A stretch of 64,000 nt of DNA. Source: Acidiferrobacteraceae bacterium. GTDB lineage: Bacteria; Pseudomonadota; Gammaproteobacteria; Acidiferrobacterales; SZUA-150. A model generated the notes under the pieces. That model saw nothing but the letters and a program-made list of their open reading frames with translations, did no database searches and was not told the origin of the DNA. The position numbers and the translations under genes are program-made. The DNA lies in NCBI GenBank assembly GCA_003228915.1, contig QIGL01000086.1, forward strand, positions 1-64,000. The letters run 5' to 3'. Of this stretch, positions 9,227 through 21,183 are shown one piece after another (within the stretch, counting starts at the first letter, position 1; every line of letters starts with the position of its first letter).

Positions 9227-10361
9227 GAATAAAAAAAACCCCCTTGTTGAGACTGACCAGGATACAGAAGAAGGAGGGAAAACGGCGCTTACTACGGTTA
9301 AAAAAGGCACTGCCGGGATTTTACTGGCAATTTTTCTGAGCCTGGTCTGGTACCTGGTTTCCGACAGATATACGCCCTACACACAACAGGCACGAATACA
9401 GGGCTTTGTAATTGGCGTTGCCCCAAAAGTCGGTGGCGTGGTTACCAAAGTCTGGGTAAAAAATAATGAGACCGTGGCGGCCGAACAGACTTTGTTTGAG
9501 ATTGACCGTTCACAATATGAAATCGCCCTGAAACGGGCCAGGTCTGATCTTGAAAACACAAAAAAACAAATTGGTGCTGGTGCAGCCGGGGTGGAGTCGG
9601 CAAAAGCAAATTTACTTGCAGCAAAAGCCAATGCGATCAAAGCAGATCAGGATGCAAAACGTCTGGAGCGATTATACAAAGAGGACAAGGGTGCAATCTC
9701 TGTCAGGCGCCTGGAATTGTCTCGCGCTTCCCTGAAACAGGCGCAGGCTAAAGTGTTGGCTGCAAAAGCTGAAATTCAACGTGCCAAAGAACAAAAAGGT
9801 GATGACGGCATGGACAATGCACAACTTAAGACGGCACAGAGTGCGGTCGAAAAAGCGGCCCTGGATCTTGAAAATACCGTTGTCCGGGCTTCGGCAGCGG
9901 GGATCATCACTGAACTGCGTGCTGATGTTGGCCAGTATGCTGGCAATGGTACTGCGGTAATGACACTTATTGCCATACAAGACTACTGGATACGGGCAGA
10001 GTTTACTGAAAATAACCTGGGGCATATGCAGGTTGGTACGCCAGTAGAATTGGTAATTGATGCCATGCCGGGCAATGTCTTTAGCGGTAAAGTACGCAGT
10101 ATTGGTCTCGGAGTAGCTACCGGGCAGCCACCAGCGGCGGGCAATCTACCAACCATAGAGAATAACCGTGACTGGTTACGCCAGTCACAACGCTATCCCG
10201 TCATGATAGAAATTGATCGTGAGCATCGTAAAAGAATACGGAATCATGTACGGATTGGTGGTCAGGCAGAAGTGATTGCCTACAGTGATGGCGCCTGGCT
10301 GACGCAGCTGATTGGCATGATTTACATCCGCATCATGAGCCTGTTCTCCTATGCCTACTAG
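9219..10361 (+). CDS. HlyD/EmrA-family membrane fusion protein
   Basis: N-terminal TM, VIGVAPKVGGVVTKVWVKNNETVAAEQTLFEIDRSQY, coiled coil, TVVRASAAGIITEL. Confidence 0.93.
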   Translation: MTENKKNPLVETDQDTEEGGKTALTTVKKGTAGILLAIFLSLVWYLVSDRYTPYTQQARIQGFVIGVAPKVGGVVTKVWVKNNETVAAEQTLFEIDRSQYEIALKRARSDLENTKKQIGAGAAGVESAKANLLAAKANAIKADQDAKRLERLYKEDKGAISVRRLELSRASLKQAQAKVLAAKAEIQRAKEQKGDDGMDNAQLKTAQSAVEKAALDLENTVVRASAAGIITELRADVGQYAGNGTAVMTLIAIQDYWIRAEFTENNLGHMQVGTPVELVIDAMPGNVFSGKVRSIGLGVATGQPPAAGNLPTIENNRDWLRQSQRYPVMIEIDREHRKRIRNHVRIGGQAEVIAYSDGAWLTQLIGMIYIRIMSLFSYAY

Positions 10362-10419
10362 CTTCAAATTAATTGATCGTAGTCATTACTCTGCCCGGTC
10401 GCACGGTAAATAATCTACG

Positions 10420-11448
10420 ATGCATATCCAGGCCAGGCGTATATTTCGCTTAAGTATTATCCCGGCACTGACCCTGGTTATCGCTTACGGTCTGCAAATT
10501 CCGCTGCCTTTTATTGCACCGCTGTTTGCCTTCATGTTTGCGGCAATGCCAGGACCTCCCATGGGACCGAAGAGTTTGTTTGGGCTATTAGTTGTAATAA
10601 TCATAACTTGTGGCGTGGGACTCCTGCTGATACCAATGTTGCTGCATTACCAGTTTACTGCTCTCCTGGTTGTAGCCCTGGGCTTGTACTTTAGTAACTA
10701 CCTGACAGTGAATATGGGTAAGGTATTATTCGGCACCTTTCTCACAATCGGTTTTACCCTGATATCGGCAGCCGGTACAGTCAGTTTCGGTCTTGCAGTC
10801 CTGGTCATTAAGGGTCTTGTGCTGGGTGTCACTATCGCGGTTTTTTGTCAGTGGATGATTTATCCCTGGTTGCCGGATGATCCTGCCACGATTTCAGAAA
10901 AGTCGGCAAAACCGGTCACTGCGGATCAATCCAACTGGATAGCCCTACGCAGTACAGCAATAGTACTTCCGGTATATTGGCTGGTACTCACCAACCCTGC
11001 TACCTATATGGCCCTTGTCCTGAAAGCGGTTTTACTAGCTCAACAAAGCTCAATGGTAAATGCAAAAGATGCGGGTAAGGAACTCCTGGGCTCCACTTTC
11101 CTGGGCGGTGTTTTTGCTGTAATTTTCTGGATGTTACTGGGCATCTATACTAATTTATGGATGTTCTTTCTGTGGATGTTATTAGCGTGCCTGTATTTTG
11201 CTTGTAAAATTTACCAGTTAATCCCGACACAGTTCCCTGCCTCTTTCTGGACAAACGTGGCCATGACCATGCTGATAATGCTAGGCCCGGCCGTTGCAGA
11301 CAGCGCCAATGGCAAAGATGTCTATGCAGCATTCTTCAGCCGCATGAGCCTGTTCATAGGCATCACCCTTTATGCCTGGTTAGCCTTATACGTGATGGAA
11401 TATCTTCGTACTTACCGACGCAACAAACAGGCTGCATCAAACATATGA
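10420..11448 (+). CDS. DUF2955/FUSC-like inner-membrane protein
   Basis: 342 aa polytopic, directly follows the HlyD gene; looks like the DUF2955 family. Confidence 0.75.
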   Translation: MHIQARRIFRLSIIPALTLVIAYGLQIPLPFIAPLFAFMFAAMPGPPMGPKSLFGLLVVIIITCGVGLLLIPMLLHYQFTALLVVALGLYFSNYLTVNMGKVLFGTFLTIGFTLISAAGTVSFGLAVLVIKGLVLGVTIAVFCQWMIYPWLPDDPATISEKSAKPVTADQSNWIALRSTAIVLPVYWLVLTNPATYMALVLKAVLLAQQSSMVNAKDAGKELLGSTFLGGVFAVIFWMLLGIYTNLWMFFLWMLLACLYFACKIYQLIPTQFPASFWTNVAMTMLIMLGPAVADSANGKDVYAAFFSRMSLFIGITLYAWLALYVMEYLRTYRRNKQAASNI

Positions 11449-11466
11449 TCCTTCGGAGAATTATAA

Positions 11467-11919
11467 ATGTTGACTAACTTCTTACTGGGCTTGCCAACGA
11501 TGGTGTTGAGCTTATTGCTGCAAATTGTTCTTATAGTAATTGCCATTCGTTACTACTATCGCAAGCATTATACCAGGGATCAGGCATCGTTTTTGTCCAG
11601 CCTGGTGGTTATTAGCAGTATCATGTTATTACTGGTTATTGGTAACCTGGGACAAATTGCCTTATGGGCACTGTTGTTCCTGATGTTAGGTGAGTTTCAG
11701 CAATTTGATACTGCATTCTATCACTCGGCTGTTAATTTTGCGTCTCTGGGTTATGGTGACATCGTTATGTCAGAAAAATATAGACTGCTTGGTGCCCTCG
11801 AAGCTATCAATGGCGTATTAATGATCGGTGTATCCACTGCTGCCCTTATGTCAACATTTCAAAATGAGACAAAAAAATTACAGGCAGAGCGACACAAATC
11901 GACAGATAACACTAAATAG
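11467..11919 (+). CDS. Two-TM potassium-channel-like protein
   Basis: Selectivity-filter-like FASLGYGDIVMS between hydrophobic helices; 150 aa. Confidence 0.85.
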   Translation: MLTNFLLGLPTMVLSLLLQIVLIVIAIRYYYRKHYTRDQASFLSSLVVISSIMLLLVIGNLGQIALWALLFLMLGEFQQFDTAFYHSAVNFASLGYGDIVMSEKYRLLGALEAINGVLMIGVSTAALMSTFQNETKKLQAERHKSTDNTK

Positions 11920-11966
11920 TTCACGAACGGTTTAAAGAATTAATCTATTTATCAAAGGGGAGCTTC

Positions 11967-12428
11967 GTGATAACAAAAGCAGTAATTGAAAATAAACATG
12001 CCGGGTCATTCTCGAAACGGCAACAATTATTTTTCAGGTATACATTTTTCGTATTGATTGATCTAACGGTATTAAACCTGTTCAGCCAATATTGGGATTA
12101 TGTTTTTATTCAAACTTTCACGATTTCATTGCTGGCAGCAATATTACTGCAGGTATTGCTACAGGCAACCCTCATAATAGAGCACCGGGTAGCTAACTAT
12201 TTTAAAAAAAAGCCGGGCTTAAAAGCCAAAGTTTTGCGAGGCCTCTCTACCTGGGCGATACTTTTTATTTCAAAACTGTTAATACTCGAAGCTATCAACG
12301 TATCATTTGGTAACAGTGTTTTATTTAGTGGGCCAATACATGGACTGGTTGCGTTTATTATTGTTGTGATTACAATACTCATTGTGGAACAGGCTATGTC
12401 ATGGATATACAGGTCACTGGCTGAATGA
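11967..12428 (+). CDS. Hypothetical membrane protein (about 4 TM)
   Basis: Hydrophobic 153-aa ORF, same strand and close spacing to the channel gene. Confidence 0.6.
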   Translation: MITKAVIENKHAGSFSKRQQLFFRYTFFVLIDLTVLNLFSQYWDYVFIQTFTISLLAAILLQVLLQATLIIEHRVANYFKKKPGLKAKVLRGLSTWAILFISKLLILEAINVSFGNSVLFSGPIHGLVAFIIVVITILIVEQAMSWIYRSLAE

Positions 12429-12615
12429 TTTTCATGACAGAGGCCCGCGTATGCCCACTTTTACAAAAAAATAAAATGAAATGATGTAAGCTAGACAGAA
12501 TGTTTACGTTTCAATAAATACTGGCAAACTTGAGGCGTTCTGACACGGATCTTCTCCATTCTAAAAACGTAGCTTCAGCACGACTGGCCACTGATATTAC
12601 AAATAAATATCTGCT

Positions 12616-13722
12616 TTAATTCGCATCGGTCTGCTTGTTTGCCTGGACCACACAATTCCGACCCCGATTCTTGGCTTTGTAAAGCGCGGTATCAGCCTGC
12701 CTGACTAACCAGTTACAAGCCTGGGTTTGATCAAGGTTGGCAGCAGTTAGCGTAGACACGCCAATTGAAATAGTAATTGTTACAGGCACCGAACTTTGCC
12801 AGTCTTGTTTGTTGGCGATACGTTCTCGTAAACGCTCGGCGATCTCTACAGTATGGCTAGCGTCGGTCTCTGGCAATAAAAGCACAAACTCCTCACCACC
12901 GTAACGGGCCAGTACATCACTTGCCCGCAAATCACTGCCCAGTTCAGTAGACACTACTTTCAATACGTCGTCGCCAACCTGGTGGCCGTATTGATCGTTT
13001 ACTTTCTTGAAAAAATCGATATCCACAATCATGCATGACAAGGCGCCATTATTTCGATACCAGCGTTTAACTTCTTCTTTCAGGCGACGCTCAAAAAAAC
13101 GACGGTTTGATAATCCTGTCAGGGGATCGGTTAGGCCATCTTCACGCAATCGTTCGTGAACAAGGACATTATCAACTGTGACGGCAGTAACTGCAGTCAG
13201 GTGTTGCAACATGTCTGTAGCTGAAGAACTTGAAAACCTGTTTGTTTTACAGCTGCCTTGGTTGAGCGAGCCTATTAAACGATCTTGTACTATCAACGGC
13301 GAGATTGCCGCAGAGTTTAATGTGCCTTCAAATTTTGGAAAAAAAGTATTTTGCAGGGTATCGTCACAGATGCCCAGCATCGGGCGGTTAAAATTACTAA
13401 AAAGTATAGATAAGTCGTCTGGCTCCAGGCGTACAAAAGCGGGATGAGGCGCCTGCTTACCACCCTGTGTTAACAGGCGGGTAATTTCATAATCATTATC
13501 AAAACAGGCTAGCGTGATGCAGTCGATATCGGGAAAGGCCTGGGGGAAACCGCCTGACAACCCGTCAATCAGCTCATCAAAAGTTTTGGCGCCAATCAAG
13601 CTAATTTCAATAAACCGGAATCCCGACCACACCTCGGCATTGTGCTTGACGCTGCCTTTAAGGTCGGATAGTTGCCGCCGTAGCCGTACAATCTCTGTTA
13701 CGGCATCAAAAAGACGAAACAA
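12616..13722 (-). CDS. Diguanylate cyclase with N-terminal DUF484/GAF-like domain
   Basis: RYGGEEFVLLLPET active site with RASD five residues upstream (I-site); TDPLTGLSNRRFFE. Confidence 0.92.
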   Translation of the reverse strand: MFRLFDAVTEIVRLRRQLSDLKGSVKHNAEVWSGFRFIEISLIGAKTFDELIDGLSGGFPQAFPDIDCITLACFDNDYEITRLLTQGGKQAPHPAFVRLEPDDLSILFSNFNRPMLGICDDTLQNTFFPKFEGTLNSAAISPLIVQDRLIGSLNQGSCKTNRFSSSSATDMLQHLTAVTAVTVDNVLVHERLREDGLTDPLTGLSNRRFFERRLKEEVKRWYRNNGALSCMIVDIDFFKKVNDQYGHQVGDDVLKVVSTELGSDLRASDVLARYGGEEFVLLLPETDASHTVEIAERLRERIANKQDWQSSVPVTITISIGVSTLTAANLDQTQACNWLVRQADTALYKAKNRGRNCVVQANKQTDAN

Positions 13723-13794
13723 GGATCTCGGTTTTTCTTTATTCGTTGCTCATCCCTTCTATAAAAATGACGCTTGGTTTAATAACCCTTCGTA

Positions 13795-14532
13795 CTAGCC
13801 TGGCAACCCAAGCCTTTTAAGAATTTGCTTGGCAGGCATATAACCCCCCAGCATACTGCCGTCTTCCAATATAATAGTCGGTGTGCCGGTAATGCCAATA
13901 TGTCTGCCCAAACTATAATTTTTCATGACCGGGTTATCACATTCTTTATATTCAAGTTTCTCGCCACGCTTGGCCATACCGATGGCCTTGACCCTGTCTT
14001 TGGAACACCAGACTGCCACAGATTTACGAAAAGTAGGCGTCGCCGGGCCATTTCTTGGATAGAGTAAATACCGGATGCGCACACCCGCTTTCACCAGCTC
14101 GGGGACCTCTTCATGCAGTTTTGCACAATAGGGGCAATCCACATCGGTAAAAATGGTCAGGGTCCGTTTCACCTTTTTAGGCTCGATAATTATCATTAAA
14201 TCTTCTGGTAATGCGTTCACCATACTGGCCAGCAAGGTTTGCTGCCTTTTTTCCGTTAAATTCTCTTTATTGTCCACCTTGATGATTTTACCAACCACCA
14301 GATGCTTGCCATCACCCGTCACATAAACGATTTGCATGCCAACCTCGATCTCGTACAGGCCTTTAACAGGCGATTTACGAATCGATTTGATTTCAAGGCC
14401 TGGCATGGATTGCTTTAGCTGTTGCCTGATTTCTTTGGGGCCTGCCTGAGCGGCCTGGCTTAACAGCAAAAGCTGTAACAACGTGATTGCCGTTAAAAAA
14501 TTAAGTTTCAATATTTTTCTCCATACATTCAA
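13795..14532 (-). CDS. dsbC: Thiol:disulfide interchange protein DsbC/DsbG-like
   Basis: FTDVDCPYCAKLHEE, signal peptide, ITGTPTIILEDGSMLGGY. Confidence 0.92.
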   Translation of the reverse strand: MNVWRKILKLNFLTAITLLQLLLLSQAAQAGPKEIRQQLKQSMPGLEIKSIRKSPVKGLYEIEVGMQIVYVTGDGKHLVVGKIIKVDNKENLTEKRQQTLLASMVNALPEDLMIIIEPKKVKRTLTIFTDVDCPYCAKLHEEVPELVKAGVRIRYLLYPRNGPATPTFRKSVAVWCSKDRVKAIGMAKRGEKLEYKECDNPVMKNYSLGRHIGITGTPTIILEDGSMLGGYMPAKQILKRLGLPG

Positions 14533-14553
14533 TAGGTTAAATATATACTACAA

Positions 14554-17500
14554 TTGTTGCTAAGGATTATAGCAAAAAACTGCCAATACTTTGTGACAGA
14601 TGAGACCCAGGTTCTATACTTAAGTTCTATACTTAAGTTGAGCGCCAGAAGTATAAGAATAATCAATTTTAAGGGGCATAGGCGCTACACGGGCTCGTCG
14701 TACCATGCTGGCCTTACAACTTATATAAAAAAAGCAGGTCTTAACTTGAGCCAGGAAACCCGCACTACCGGCATTCACGCATTCTTTAAACTTATCCGCC
14801 TGGACAGTATTCGTTCGCGGATTATTTTTGCTTCTGTTATTTTTATGTTACTTCTATTTGTGGCTGCCTATTTTTCCAGTTTACTGGTGTCACGCACAAA
14901 CACAGCGAGCACCTCAAATGCATTTGAAAGACAACAGACTCTTGCCCTGTTAACTGAAATTACAGATGCCATCTGGAAAATTGAGACAACACTTCAGCTA
15001 TATCTGATTGACCCTAATGATTTTTATAAAGTTGAAATTATTACGACGCTCGATGATTTAACCTCCAAACTGCCTGAGCTAAACCTGCTTTCATTCTATG
15101 AAGACACAGCAAATAATGACCAAATAATCATACTACTTGATAATTATATCAAAAAATTGAACAGGAAAGTTAATGATATAATTGAAATTAGAAAAGATGA
15201 TAATGCTATATTTCCTGCTGGCAGTATTACCTCGAAACGAATGGCGCCTGTCGATGTAGAATTTCTGAAACAAGTAACAGAAGTCATTGGTAATGTAAAA
15301 GTAGACATTGGTAGCTCGAAAAATAACGCAGTCAAGAATCATTTTCAGAAATTAAAGCATGAATGGCTGGTTATGACATCATCATTTAATCATCTCGCTG
15401 CTATTAAAAATAATTTAAATAAAATAGAGTTATTTGATGCTGTCAGTCAGCAAAAATTACATGTGACTAAGCAGGCTGATTTAATACAAGCGAACTTTGA
15501 TATTCTCACGAGCTTTCAAAATAATAATTTTCTGTATAGCCCATTGGAGAAATCTCTTGATAAACTAAAACGTCTTGCATCTGTCTGGTCAACATATCAC
15601 CAACAGGTTATGGAGCTTTACCTGGCTGACAAGAAGAGAAAAGATTTAGCACTGATGAAACTGGAAGTACTCCCTTTGTTTAAGCAAATCTGGATAACAA
15701 TTAACCTTCTGTCTGACAATATTGTTGAATTTACCTCCAAAGATATTATCGCCATGAGGGAAACATCTGGAAAATTATCAAACGCAATATGGTTGCTTGC
15801 TTTCATTGGGGCTTTAACAACTATATTGGGCATCATAATTTATGAGTATACCGTTATCAGACCCATTGCAAATGTTTCTAAAGCCCTTAATGCGGAAGCA
15901 ACGGGAACCCCTGGACCTGAATTAGCCACAAGCTCTGCGTCTGAAATTAATGACCTGGTTACTGCATTTTCTGCCATGCGTTCGAAAGTAAATTCTCGTC
16001 AACAACGATTACAGGCAATCTTTGATAACGCGGCTGAAGGTATTGTCACTACTGACGAACATGGAATTATTGATCGAATCAATAACGCTGCTGAAAAGCT
16101 TTTTTTATGTTCTATAGAAGATGTAGTCGGGAAAAATATCAGCATGTTAGTACCTAAACCAGATTCTGACATACAAGGTAAGTATATGGATCAAGTTCTT
16201 ATGAATGATACGCATCATTACCTTGACCGTGAAAATGAGGTTACAGGCAGACGAACTGATGGCACTACGTTCCCGATGTCCCTGAAAGTCAGCAAGATAA
16301 AGCTGGAAGGAAAAATAATATTCAGTGCGCTGGTTTCCGACATTAGTGAACGCAAGGCAATGATGGAGCACCTAAAAAATATAGCTGAAAGAGATACGCT
16401 CACTGGTTTAAGAAATCGTTACATTTTTCAAATTGAACTGGATCGTGTTGTCCATGAAGCACGCCGGGGTACGAATGTAATTTGCGCTGTATTATATATA
16501 GATCTTGATAATTTTAAATACATTAATGATACCCTTGGTCATGCTGCTGGCGACCGATTGCTTACCGAAGTAGCAGATATACTTGGCAAGCGAACCCGTA
16601 GAAGCGATCTTATATCTCGGTTCGGTGGTGATGAATTTACCCTGCTGGTCTATGATACCAATTTCGATGCAGCAAAAAATATTGCCGAAGATTATCAAGC
16701 TAACTTATCGAATCATATTTTTAACCACAAGGGTATAAGATACGATATAAGCTGCTCGATTGGCGTCTCTTTGATATCAAATAAAACAAAAAATGCAGAT
16801 GAGGTTTTATCACAAGCCGATTTTTCCTGCCACCTGGCAAAAACTGCAGGAAAAAATTGTGTACACATGTTTAACCCGGAAAGCGAATCAGAAATTACAA
16901 CGCTTACAAAAGATATAAGCTGGTCAAGAAAAATCAGAGATGCAATAGATAATAATCAATTCTTTCTTCATTATCAGCCAGTAATAAATTCTACTACGCT
17001 TTCAGCTGAATATTTTGAGGTATTGATCAGGCTAAAAGGTGAAAACAATGAAACTATAATGCCTACTGGTTTTATTCGCACCGCCGAGAGATTTGGCCTG
17101 GCACCAGAAATCGATAAATGGGTAATAGAAAAAGCAATAACTAAATTAGCACAGTATCTTAAAGATAGTCCCGGAATAAAGTTTTCTATTAATTTGTCTG
17201 GTAAATCTGTGTCTGAGACAAGTGTGCTGACTGTTATTCAACAAGCGATAGAGACCAGTGGCGTAAATCCAGAGGCTATATTATTTGAGGTAACAGAGAC
17301 TGCCGCTATTGCCGATCTTTCTGCTGCCAGGCTTTTTCTTACGGAATTAAGAGCCATGGGATGCCAGACTGCAATCGATGATTTTGGTGCAGGCATGTCA
17401 TCTTTTACGTATTTGCAGGATCTGCCAGTAGACGTTGTTAAAATTGATGGTAGTTATGTACACAACCTGGATAGCAATCCAGTTAACCTGGCCCTGGTCC

Positions 17501-17685
17501 AGGCCATGAATAATATTGCCCATGCCCTCGGCTGCAAAACTGTCATTGAGCACGTAAGCAAAAAAGTTGATTTTGAGGCGGTATCCGGTCTTGATATTGA
17601 TTATTACCAGGGATATTATTTTCAAAAACCTGGCGCTGCACCACTGTACGAGGTAAAAAAAACCGTAATTAAAAAATCTGGCTAG
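14554..17685 (+). CDS. Membrane sensor PAS-GGDEF-EAL protein (start uncertain)
   Basis: RFGGDEFTLLVYD with RRSD I-site, TDEHGIIDRINNAAE (PAS), YFEVLIRL and DDFGAGMSSFTYLQDLPVDVVKIDGSYV (EAL). The true start is probably downstream, near the FFKLIRLDSIRSRIIFASVIFM TM segment. Confidence 0.92.
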   Translation: MLLRIIAKNCQYFVTDETQVLYLSSILKLSARSIRIINFKGHRRYTGSSYHAGLTTYIKKAGLNLSQETRTTGIHAFFKLIRLDSIRSRIIFASVIFMLLLFVAAYFSSLLVSRTNTASTSNAFERQQTLALLTEITDAIWKIETTLQLYLIDPNDFYKVEIITTLDDLTSKLPELNLLSFYEDTANNDQIIILLDNYIKKLNRKVNDIIEIRKDDNAIFPAGSITSKRMAPVDVEFLKQVTEVIGNVKVDIGSSKNNAVKNHFQKLKHEWLVMTSSFNHLAAIKNNLNKIELFDAVSQQKLHVTKQADLIQANFDILTSFQNNNFLYSPLEKSLDKLKRLASVWSTYHQQVMELYLADKKRKDLALMKLEVLPLFKQIWITINLLSDNIVEFTSKDIIAMRETSGKLSNAIWLLAFIGALTTILGIIIYEYTVIRPIANVSKALNAEATGTPGPELATSSASEINDLVTAFSAMRSKVNSRQQRLQAIFDNAAEGIVTTDEHGIIDRINNAAEKLFLCSIEDVVGKNISMLVPKPDSDIQGKYMDQVLMNDTHHYLDRENEVTGRRTDGTTFPMSLKVSKIKLEGKIIFSALVSDISERKAMMEHLKNIAERDTLTGLRNRYIFQIELDRVVHEARRGTNVICAVLYIDLDNFKYINDTLGHAAGDRLLTEVADILGKRTRRSDLISRFGGDEFTLLVYDTNFDAAKNIAEDYQANLSNHIFNHKGIRYDISCSIGVSLISNKTKNADEVLSQADFSCHLAKTAGKNCVHMFNPESESEITTLTKDISWSRKIRDAIDNNQFFLHYQPVINSTTLSAEYFEVLIRLKGENNETIMPTGFIRTAERFGLAPEIDKWVIEKAITKLAQYLKDSPGIKFSINLSGKSVSETSVLTVIQQAIETSGVNPEAILFEVTETAAIADLSAARLFLTELRAMGCQTAIDDFGAGMSSFTYLQDLPVDVVKIDGSYVHNLDSNPVNLALVQAMNNIAHALGCKTVIEHVSKKVDFEAVSGLDIDYYQGYYFQKPGAAPLYEVKKTVIKKSG
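14611..14636 (+). repeat. Perfect 13-bp tandem duplication
   Basis: gttctatacttaa gttctatacttaa. Confidence 0.95.
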
Positions 17686-17855
17686 GGAAACTCTGATCAA
17701 TACATGCTTACCATCCCGACATATATTTGTCATTTGGGCATATGTTAGTCATTCCGACCGAAGCGGAGGAATCTTGTCACTTCCTGTAACTACTGAGGTT
17801 CCGCGGGTTGAGATCTCTCCGCTACGGTCGAGATGACAATAGATCAGAGCCTCCC
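17685..17855. repeat. MITE-like palindromic intergenic repeat
   Basis: Outer inverted arms gggaaactctgatc / gatcagagcctccc; inner arms gtcattccgaccgaagcggaggaat / ctctccgctacggtcgagatgac; shares its right arm with 1-96. Confidence 0.75.
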
Positions 17856-17894
17856 CCAGATAATTCCCGGTATTATCGATATTGGCTAGATAAA

Positions 17895-21181
<3,287 letters not shown>

Positions 21182-21183
21182 AT

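Noticed and set aside
13795-14532. DsbC active site CPYC instead of the E. coli CGYC
   Set aside because: Variation of the CxxC dipeptide is common in the family; not unusual enough alone.
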